Assembly: GCF_030408375.1 (NCBI RefSeq)
Contig: NZ_CP046530.1
Coordinates: forward strand, 1,488,001 to 1,552,000
Reading direction: 5' to 3'
DNA length: 64,000 nucleotides
Source of the DNA: Corynebacterium afermentans subsp. lipophilum
Lineage (GTDB): Bacteria > Actinomycetota > Actinomycetes > Mycobacteriales > Mycobacteriaceae
Positions 57,998 through 64,000 of this stretch are shown here, one piece after another. The notes below the pieces were generated by a model. The model saw only the letters and a program-made list of their open reading frames with translations. It ran no database searches and was not told the origin of the DNA. Made by a program: the position numbers and the translations under genes. The stretch's first letter is position 1. Each line of letters opens with the position of its first letter.

Positions 57998-59296
57998 TCA
58001 CACGGCGAACGAATCTCCGGTGACATACTCCATCCGCCTCGGCAGCGCTCTGTTGCGCGAGACGAACCGGGCACCGTTTTTGAACGTGAAGAACAGGTCA
58101 GCTCCTTGGCGCTCGATGGTGATTACTCCGTGGCTCACCTGAGAGTGGCAGCTCGAGCACAGTGGGATCAGGTTGTCTAAATCAGTCATACCTCCGTGCT
58201 CCCACTCCTTTATGTGGTGCATCTCTATGAAGCGCCTATGCGAACATCCAGGCATAGCGCACTGATACCCCCAGATCGCCAACAGCGCCTGCACTTGGCC
58301 GTCGGTGGCGAACCGCCGCGAACGGCCGACGTGGATCGTCAGTCCCGTGTCATCCAGCAAGTGCAAACGCACCATCGCATTGGCGAGGTAGCTGCGCACG
58401 TCCTCAGAACTTGCCGAGCGGTTTTCCGGCATCCAACATTGGCCAAACTGGTTGACCATGAGGTTGACCTGCACGCCTGGACTGCGAAGCGGACTCTTTG
58501 GGTTCGCGCGAACCATATCGATCATCGCCAACAACGCCCCGTAAACGTCCTGTTTTTCCGGAGGCCCGTACCGCGACACCGAACGCACGATGTCGTCCAT
58601 GGTGATCTTCGTACGCTTTTGCGGAGCGCGGTCTTGCTCTGAGGGGACGGCGTCTTCAGCGGCAGCTGCGTCGTCGATAAGCTTCTGCACCTTCTCCGGA
58701 TCCTGCAGATCATCTGGGTCCACATCCTCGAGACCGAAACTGGCAAGCTGAGCCACCTTCAACGCAGTCAGGAGCTTTTGGCCAGCTACCGCCGGAAGCC
58801 TCGCCTCGAAGGCGAGCATGCCGTCGTCGCACTCGCGGGCGCGAGCATACGGCTCAGTCGGATCCTCCTCTTTGGGCCTTGCCCCGGCAAGCACAAGCTG
58901 GAGATCAGCAAACGACATGCTCAGCGCGAGTTGGACGTATTGCTCTTCGTTGCACTCCTCCAAATACTGGAGAAGGAAACGGACTGTCGAATACGGCATC
59001 ACCCCCGATTCGAACGCGTCGAATAAGAGCCTGAACTTTCTCAGCCCTCGCGCCACGCGCACGTACTCGAATGCCGTGGCCTGCGGGAGGTTGAGTTCGC
59101 TGCGCAACCACGTTGCCGTCGACTTCTCCCCGTACTGCTCCGCCAGCCCCTGTTCGTCGAACTGCCCCACCGCATCGAGCATCCGCGCCCGGTGATGGTT
59201 CGCCGACAATTGATTGCACTTGATCTGATCCTCGAGCACCTCTGCCGACAGGTCACCCGTTCGATCTTCCGTCCGTTCGTCCACCGCAATTGTCAT
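57998..59296 (-). CDS. DUF222-HNH endonuclease-like protein (13E12 repeat family)
   Basis: A 432-residue protein of the DUF222/13E12 family. Residues 20-310 are the alpha-helical DUF222 domain (STATWLRSELNLPQATAFEYVRVARGLRKF). Residues about 345-400 form an HNH nuclease domain with CAMPGC, EMHHIKEWEHGG and LIPLCSSCHS, so the zinc and catalytic His positions are kept. In mycobacteria and corynebacteria such genes occur in several copies and are thought to be mobile or selfish; their function is not established. AAGGGGA lies 6 nt before the ATG. A palindrome array lies about 140 bp upstream. Base use looks less GC-rich than neighbours. Confidence 0.87.
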   Translation of the reverse strand: MTIAVDERTEDRTGDLSAEVLEDQIKCNQLSANHHRARMLDAVGQFDEQGLAEQYGEKSTATWLRSELNLPQATAFEYVRVARGLRKFRLLFDAFESGVMPYSTVRFLLQYLEECNEEQYVQLALSMSFADLQLVLAGARPKEEDPTEPYARARECDDGMLAFEARLPAVAGQKLLTALKVAQLASFGLEDVDPDDLQDPEKVQKLIDDAAAAEDAVPSEQDRAPQKRTKITMDDIVRSVSRYGPPEKQDVYGALLAMIDMVRANPKSPLRSPGVQVNLMVNQFGQCWMPENRSASSEDVRSYLANAMVRLHLLDDTGLTIHVGRSRRFATDGQVQALLAIWGYQCAMPGCSHRRFIEMHHIKEWEHGGMTDLDNLIPLCSSCHSQVSHGVITIERQGADLFFTFKNGARFVSRNRALPRRMEYVTGDSFAV

Positions 59297-59437
59297 GGTT
59301 GATCCCCTTACTCATGAACATTGACACCTTTATAGAAAGCTCATGTGTTCGAGTCAAGGGTTTTGAGGAAAATGTCCATTGAAGTGGACAACGTGCACGG
59401 TTTCGCTTACCCAGAAGTCGAACATAAACCCCATTCG

Positions 59438-59640
59438 CTATGCCGCTGCATAGTGCGCACCCCACACAAACACTCCCAAAAACTATGCCGCTGCATAGTG
59501 GGTGCCGCCCCAATATCGGTAAGAAAAACTATGCAGTCGCATAGTCAGCACCCCACACAAACACTCCCAAAATCTATGCAGCTGCATAGTGGGTGCCACC
59601 TCATAGTTGGCATCAAAAACTATGCAGCTGCATAGTGCGC
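59438..59640. repeat. Palindromic repeat array with 91-bp tandem period
   Basis: Five copies of a 16-bp palindrome start at 59438, 59483, 59529, 59574 and 59620 (spacing 45, 46, 45, 46). Three variants occur: CTATGCAGCTGCATAG (copies 4 and 5), CTATGCCGCTGCATAG (1 and 2) and CTATGCAGTCGCATAG (3). The spacers alternate between two types, so two full 91-bp units (59438-59528 and 59529-59619) plus part of a third are seen. One spacer contains a 25-bp stretch repeated exactly at 59457-59481 and 59548-59572. The rest of the 430-bp gap (59297-59437 and 59641-59680) shows no gene. Confidence 0.92.
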
Positions 59641-59684
59641 ATTATCGAGCGACGGTGCGCCTCCCCTGCTGAGAACGCAAAATA

Positions 59685-59713
59685 GGGGCCCCACTCCACA
59701 CGAGTGAGGCCCC
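59685..59713 (-). terminator. Hairpin terminator for ileS
   Basis: GGGGCCCCACT and AGTGAGGCCCC form an 11-bp stem with one mismatch and a CCACACG loop, 13 bp after the ileS stop. On the minus strand the stem is followed by TATTTTG, the expected U-run. Confidence 0.85.
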
Positions 59714-59726
59714 AGCTCGAAAGAAC

Positions 59727-62700
59727 CTAGCTGTTCTTACGAACAGTGGCGGTCACGCCATCGATGACATCGTGCCCCTCGACCGGCTCGGTGACCACGT
59801 CGAAGGATGTCGCCAGGGTCTCGGCGGCGATGTGGTCGGCGTGGGTGCGGGCCCACGCCTCCTTCTCCGCAGGCACGGCCAGCACCACAGCGATGCGGTC
59901 GGAAACGTCGAAGCCCTCGCGCTTGCGGGCATCCTGCAGACCGCGGATCACGTCGGCAGCCCAGCCCTCAGCCTCGAGTTCCTCGGTTACCTCGGTGTCG
60001 AGGACGACCAAGCCGACGGTGCCGTCGGCGTCGACACGCGCGGTGCTCTCCGGGTTCTCCGCCACCAGACGCTCGGTGTAAAGCTCCGGGGTGAGCACGA
60101 TGTCGCCGTCGACCACCACATCGTCTCCGCGGCGCTCGTAGTTGCCGGCCTTGACGTTCTTGATGGCGCGCTGCACGTCCCTACCCAGCGACGGGCCAGC
60201 CACCTTGGCGTTGACCACGACTTCGAAGGATCCGGCCGCGTCGACGTCGTCAGTCAAAGCGACGTCCTTCACGTTCACCTCGTCGCGGATGGTGGAGCGG
60301 AACGCATCGAGCTTGGCCGAATCCGGCAGGGCGACGGTGAGCTTCGGCAGCGGCAGGCGGTTGCGCAGCTTGTTCGCCTTGCGCACTGACGACGCCGCAG
60401 AGCACACCGCACGCGTCGCATCCATGGCGGCGACCAGCTCGGCGTCCGCCGGCAACTCGGAGGCCTGCGGGTAGTCCGTCAGGTGCACCGAACGGCCGCC
60501 GGTGAGCCCGCGCCAGATGACCTCGGAGACGTACGGCAGCAGCGGCGCCACCGCGCGGGAAACGACTTCGAGCACCGTGTAGAGCGTGTTGAACGCCTCC
60601 GGGTGCGCCTCCTGGCCCTCCCAGAATCGGTCGCGGGAGCGGCGCACGTACCAGTTGGTCAGCGTGTCGGCGAAACGACGCACCACGTCGCAAGCGTCGG
60701 CGATGCGGGTGTCGTCGAGCGCCTCGCCCACAGCTGCCACCATGTCGTGCGTCTTGGCCAGGATGTAGCGGTCGAGCACGTTGTCGGAATCGACGGACCA
60801 CTGGGCGTCCGAAGACGAGTACAGCTGCAGGAACGTGTACGCGTTCCAGATCGGCAGCAGCGCCTGGCGCACGCCCTCGCGGATGCCCTGCTCGGTAACA
60901 ATCAGGTTGCCACCGCGCAGGATCGGCGAGGACATGAGGAACCAGCGCATTGCGTCGGAGCCGTCGCGGTCGAAGACCTCCATCACGTTCGGGTAGTTGC
61001 CCTTGGACTTGGACATCTTCTGCCCGTCCGAGCCCAGCACGATGCCGTGAGCGACGACCTTCTTGTACGCCACTCGGTCGAACAGTGCGGTGGACAGCAC
61101 GTGCTGCACGTAGAACCAGCCGCGGGTTTGGCCGGAGTACTCCACAATGAAGTCCGCGGGTTGGCGGGTGTCGAACTCCTCGCGATTCTCAAACGGGTAG
61201 TGGTACTGCGCGAACGGCATGGAGCCGGACTCGAACCAGCAATCCAGAACGTCCGGCACGCGGCGCATCATGGACTTGCCGGTCGGGTCGTCCGGGTTCG
61301 GGCGCACCAGCTCGTCGATGTGCGGGCGGTGCAGGGACTTCGGGCGGGTGCCGAAGTCGCGCTCCAGCTCATCCAGGGAACCGTAGACGTCCACGCGCGG
61401 GTAGTCCGGGTTGTCGGAAACCCACGCCGGCACCGGCGAGCCCCAGTAGCGGGTGCGCGAGATGTTCCAGTCGCGCGCGCCTTCCAGCCACTTGCCAAAC
61501 TGGCCGTCACGGATGTGCGACGGGATCCACTCGATTTCCTGGTTCAGCTCCACCATGCGGTCGCGGATGTCGGTGACCTTCACAAACCACGCCGGCAGCG
61601 CCATATAGATCAGCGGCTCGCCGGAGCGCCAGGAGTGCGGGTAGGAGTGCACGATGGTCTGGTCGCGCACGACGCGGCCCTTGGCGCGCAGGTCGCGGAT
61701 GATGTCGCGGTTCGCGTCGAAGACGAGCTTGCCCTCGTGCTCCGGCACGAGCGAGGTGAACTTGCCGTCGGCGTCGACGGGAATGGCCAGGTCGATGCCG
61801 TATTCCTGGCAGGTGAGCATATCGTCCTCACCGAAGGCGGGGGCCTGGTGCACCACGCCGGTGCCGTCCTCGGTGGTCACGTAGTCCGCGTTGAGGATCA
61901 TGAACGCGTTGTCGTGGTCGCGGAAGTAGTCGAAGACCGGCTCGTACTCCAGGCCCTCCAGCTGTGCGCCGGTAAACGTCGCGACAACCTCGTACTCACC
62001 GAGCTCCTTCGCGTAGGCGCCCAGCAGGGTCGAGGCGAGAAGCAATTGCTTATCGACGAACCCTTCGGCCCCATCCGCACCGACCTTGACCAACGAGTAC
62101 TCCACCTCGGGGTGGACAGCCAGCGCCAAGTTGGACGGCAGGGTCCACGGGGTCGTGGTCCAGGCGATAGCTGCGGCGTCGTGAAGCTCAGGGTGCTCGG
62201 CCCACGTCGTTTCCGCCGCGTAGCCTGCGCGCCCACCGGTGAACGGCAAGGTGACCGTGACGGTGGGGTCCTGGCGGTCGCGGTAGGAATCGTCCAGTCG
62301 GGTCTCCTGGTTAGACAGCGGAGTGTGCTCGGCCCAGGAGTACGGCAGGACGCGGAAGCCCTGGTAGATCAGGCCCTTGTCGTAGAGCTCCTTGAACGCC
62401 CACATGACGGACTCCATGTACTCCGGGTCCATGGTCTTGTAGCCGTTTTCGAAGTCCACCCAGCGGGCTTGGCGGGTGACGTAGTCCTCCCACTCGCCCG
62501 CGTAGTGCATGACGGACTTGGCGCAGTACTCGTTGAACTTCTCCAGGCCCATGTCCTCGATCTGGGCTTTGTCGGTGATATCGAGCTGCTTTTCCGCTTC
62601 AAGCTCTGCGGGCAGGCCGTGGCAATCCCAGCCGAACACCCGCGGCACGTGGTAACCGGACATGGTGCGGAAACGCGGCACGATGTCCTTGACATAGCCG

Positions 62701-62903
62701 GTGAGGAGATGGCCGTAGTGAGGCATGCCGTTGGCGAACGGCGGGCCGTCGTTGAACACGTACTCCTCGCAGCCCTCACGCTGATCCAGGGAAGCCTTGA
62801 ACGTGCCGTCCGTGTTCCAATAATCCAGGACGACGCGCTCCATCTCTGGGAAGCGGTCGCTGCCGCCGGTCATGTCCACTTTGGGGTAAACGTTGCCAAC
62901 CAT
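59727..62903 (-). CDS. ileS: Isoleucyl-tRNA synthetase
   Basis: A 1058-residue class I synthetase that charges tRNA-Ile. The HIGH-type motif is [10 protein letters not shown] near residue 60 and the KMSKS loop [10 protein letters not shown] near 620; the editing domain lies between about 190 and 400. PHYGH and the overall length fit the eukaryote-like IleS2 class also found in mycobacteria, a class often less sensitive to mupirocin (inference). The ATG at 62903 has GAAGGAG 7 nt upstream, controlled by a T-box leader. A hairpin terminator follows the gene. Confidence 0.97.
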   Translation of the reverse strand: MVGNVYPKVDMTGGSDRFPEMERVVLDYWNTDGTFKASLDQREGCEEYVFNDGPPFANGMPHYGHLLTGYVKDIVPRFRTMSGYHVPRVFGWDCHGLPAELEAEKQLDITDKAQIEDMGLEKFNEYCAKSVMHYAGEWEDYVTRQARWVDFENGYKTMDPEYMESVMWAFKELYDKGLIYQGFRVLPYSWAEHTPLSNQETRLDDSYRDRQDPTVTVTLPFTGGRAGYAAETTWAEHPELHDAAAIAWTTTPWTLPSNLALAVHPEVEYSLVKVGADGAEGFVDKQLLLASTLLGAYAKELGEYEVVATFTGAQLEGLEYEPVFDYFRDHDNAFMILNADYVTTEDGTGVVHQAPAFGEDDMLTCQEYGIDLAIPVDADGKFTSLVPEHEGKLVFDANRDIIRDLRAKGRVVRDQTIVHSYPHSWRSGEPLIYMALPAWFVKVTDIRDRMVELNQEIEWIPSHIRDGQFGKWLEGARDWNISRTRYWGSPVPAWVSDNPDYPRVDVYGSLDELERDFGTRPKSLHRPHIDELVRPNPDDPTGKSMMRRVPDVLDCWFESGSMPFAQYHYPFENREEFDTRQPADFIVEYSGQTRGWFYVQHVLSTALFDRVAYKKVVAHGIVLGSDGQKMSKSKGNYPNVMEVFDRDGSDAMRWFLMSSPILRGGNLIVTEQGIREGVRQALLPIWNAYTFLQLYSSSDAQWSVDSDNVLDRYILAKTHDMVAAVGEALDDTRIADACDVVRRFADTLTNWYVRRSRDRFWEGQEAHPEAFNTLYTVLEVVSRAVAPLLPYVSEVIWRGLTGGRSVHLTDYPQASELPADAELVAAMDATRAVCSAASSVRKANKLRNRLPLPKLTVALPDSAKLDAFRSTIRDEVNVKDVALTDDVDAAGSFEVVVNAKVAGPSLGRDVQRAIKNVKAGNYERRGDDVVVDGDIVLTPELYTERLVAENPESTARVDADGTVGLVVLDTEVTEELEAEGWAADVIRGLQDARKREGFDVSDRIAVVLAVPAEKEAWARTHADHIAAETLATSFDVVTEPVEGHDVIDGVTATVRKNS

Positions 62904-63097
62904 GACATCACTCCTTCAGCCGTGCAGGGACGCATTGCTGCGCGGTACCACCCTGCTTGGGGCGCGCGATGCGCCCCCACTTCATTGCGGTGAAGGAAGT
63001 TACGTCTTCCGTGTGTGACGTCCGGGTCTATTAAGCACAAGCCGTTCTTCCGGATACGCTCCCCGGTGATGGCCGGATCGTTGCGTGTTACGAGTAA
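62904..63097 (-). promoter_or_regulatory. T-box riboswitch in the ileS leader
   Basis: The 194-nt leader of ileS carries the T-box core AGGGTGGTACCGCG (minus strand, 62954-62941), preceded by AAGC, which pairs with the free CCA end of uncharged tRNA. Near the 5' end CCGGCCATCACCGG holds an ATC specifier (63070-63068), the isoleucine codon, in a very short stem I of the actinobacterial type. The ileS Shine-Dalgarno sequence GAAGGAG (62917-62911) lies just after the T-box, and no U-run terminator separates them. Control is therefore probably at translation initiation: uncharged tRNA-Ile should expose the ribosome site. Confidence 0.92.
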
Positions 63098-63126
63098 CGC
63101 CCAGCATCCTACAGGGATGCTGGGCG
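63098..63126 (-). terminator. Hairpin terminator for divIVA
   Basis: CGCCCAGCATCC and its complement form a 12-bp perfect stem with a 5-nt loop, 18 bp after the divIVA stop. On the minus strand it is followed by TTACTCG, a weak U-run. It separates divIVA from the ileS leader. Confidence 0.75.
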
Positions 63127-63144
63127 TTTGTGAAGAGCCAGGAA

Positions 63145-64000
63145 CTACTTCTCGTTCGGCGCGGTGCTGGAGCGCGACTCCAGCTCTTCCAGCTGGGATT
63201 CCAGCAGCGTCTTCAGGCGCGTGCGGTACTCGCGCTCGAAGGTGCGCAGCTCCGCGATGCGGTTCTCCAGTGCGGTCTGCTGCTGCTTCACCGTGTTCAT
63301 GATCTCGGTGTGCTTGCGCTCGGCGTCAGCCTTGAGCTTGTTCGCCTGCTCCTCAGCCTGGCGGATCTGCGCCTCGGCGCGGGAGTTTGCCTCGTTGGTG
63401 GTCTCCTCGGCCTTCTTCTGGGCGTCGGTGACCAGCTGCTTGGAGCGGGTCTCCGCGTCCTGCAGCTGGGTGCGGGAACGGGTCTGCGCGTCCTCGATCT
63501 GCTTCTTGGACTTGGACTCGGCCTCGGCGATCTCGCGCTCTGCAGCGGCACGAGCGTCGGCCAGCATGGAGGACGCCTCTGCCTGCGCGTCGCTGGTCAG
63601 GCGGTCCGCCATCTCCTGCGCGAGGCCGAGCACCTTGGCCGCCTGCACGTGGGTGTCGGCGGAGACGTCGCTGCGGGCCGGCTGGGACGCGGCAGCGGCC
63701 GGGGCGGTCGCTTGCTTCGGGGCCTTCTCGGCTTCCTCAGCCTGCTTGCGGGCCTTGGCGGCCTCGTCCTTGGCGGAGCGGGCCTCAGCTTCAGCCTTCT
63801 CCTGCGCCTGCTTCGCGGAACGCAGCTGCGACTCGAAGTCAGCGCGGACCTTCTGCTCCACCTCGCGGCGGATAGCGGCTTCGTCGACCTTCTCGGAGTC
63901 CTCGGAACGCTTCACCGGCGCTGCAGCAACTGCGTCCGTGCCACCTTCCTCAAGACGGGAACGCAGCTCGTCGTTCTCATCCTGCAGCTGCGCAAGCGTG
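63145..64000 (-). CDS. divIVA: DivIVA/Wag31 polar-growth protein, C-terminal part
   Basis: The visible part (about 285 codons) lacks only the N-terminus, which lies beyond the right edge. It starts within a coiled coil (LAQLQDENDELRSRLEEGG), then a short Ala/Pro spacer, then a long Ala/Glu/Lys-rich coiled coil to residue end SSTAPNEK. DivIVA/Wag31 marks the cell poles by binding curved membrane and recruits the wall-elongation machinery in corynebacteria. The neighbouring ileS matches the C. glutamicum order. The characteristic membrane-binding N-terminal motif cannot be seen. Confidence 0.92.
   Translation of the reverse strand, partial: TLAQLQDENDELRSRLEEGGTDAVAAAPVKRSEDSEKVDEAAIRREVEQKVRADFESQLRSAKQAQEKAEAEARSAKDEAAKARKQAEEAEKAPKQATAPAAAASQPARSDVSADTHVQAAKVLGLAQEMADRLTSDAQAEASSMLADARAAAEREIAEAESKSKKQIEDAQTRSRTQLQDAETRSKQLVTDAQKKAEETTNEANSRAEAQIRQAEEQANKLKADAERKHTEIMNTVKQQQTALENRIAELRTFEREYRTRLKTLLESQLEELESRSSTAPNEK

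Noticed and set aside
59330..59425. LexA (SOS) box candidates upstream of the HNH gene
   Set aside because: Only half-sites (GTTCGA near 59347 and TCGAAC near 59418) with no matching partner at the right spacing.
59345..59635. 96-codon plus-strand open frame through the palindrome array
   Set aside because: Its repeated peptide (MQLHSG, KNYAAA types) is only a translation of the palindromes and spacers; no ribosome-binding site is present.
59438..59640. Possible CRISPR array
   Set aside because: The spacers alternate and repeat each other, the repeat is a 16-bp palindrome with central variation, and no cas genes are near.
60483..62993. 836-codon open frame opposite ileS
   Set aside because: It runs antisense to the well-supported ileS gene and through its T-box leader; composition (Val, Arg, His, Gly) is that of a shadow frame.

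Overview
The window is a stretch of high-GC Gram-positive chromosome that looks like the genus Corynebacterium. Support comes from gene content and order shared with C. glutamicum and mycobacteria: a DivIVA-like gene, DUF177, rnc, mutM, acyP and smc; lgt next to pyk; glgX, treY and a RelA/SpoT-domain gene; and divIVA beside ileS with an actinobacterial T-box leader. Many genes carry a TAnnnT -10 hexamer 6-9 nt before the start codon, the arrangement of leaderless mRNAs that are common in this group. There are no rRNA or tRNA genes, no insertion sequence and no CRISPR array. The DNA is almost all coding. The only gap over 300 bp is 59297-59726.

Layout. 1-8701 (minus strand): gdhA, a SepIVA-like coiled-coil protein, DUF177, rnc, mutM, a flavin reductase, an alanine/Na+ symporter, acylphosphatase, a secreted CAP protein and the start of smc. 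8789-18421: glycerate kinase, a GalT-like DUF4921 protein with an M20 amidohydrolase, glycogen phosphorylase, an acetyltransferase, and folate genes (fused pabAB, then pabC). 18583-29626 (mostly minus): a UvrA paralogue, pyk, lgt, a TrpC-like protein, a Trp-associated membrane protein, an inositol-phosphatase-family protein, a HisH-like protein, an MFS transporter and a small membrane protein. 30586-38790: TetR regulator, glgX, an exonuclease-BRCT fusion, treY and a small alarmone synthetase. 38792-44603: S4 protein, YigZ protein, ilvA, then three secreted or surface proteins. 44678-54020: dnaE, a MacAB-like exporter, rluD-type gene and lspA. 54093-64000: lipoproteins, asparaginase, dinB, a DUF222-HNH protein beside a palindrome array, ileS with its T-box leader, and the 3' part of divIVA.

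Two themes stand out. First, the segment 21022-28061 keeps the order of the C. glutamicum his region, but hisD, hisC, hisB, hisA, hisF and hisI are absent. The HisH-like protein has lost its catalytic cysteine and the TrpC-like protein has lost several active-site residues. The locus therefore looks like an eroded amino-acid biosynthesis region in which the non-enzymatic and accessory genes survive. treZ is likewise missing from its usual place beside ilvA although treY is intact.

Second, a family of 16-bp palindromes (CTATGCAGCTGCATAG and variants) forms a 91-bp-period array upstream of the DUF222-HNH gene, a smaller cluster between two convergent genes at 18504-18585, and isolated half-sites beside gdhA and exactly where hisDCB would be expected. 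This looks like an interspersed palindromic repeat family that may have taken part in rearrangement. Its link to the HNH protein is a hypothesis.

Genes for glycogen and trehalose metabolism (glgP, glgX, treY) and cell-envelope export (lgt, lspA, several lipoproteins, MacAB-like exporter) are well represented.
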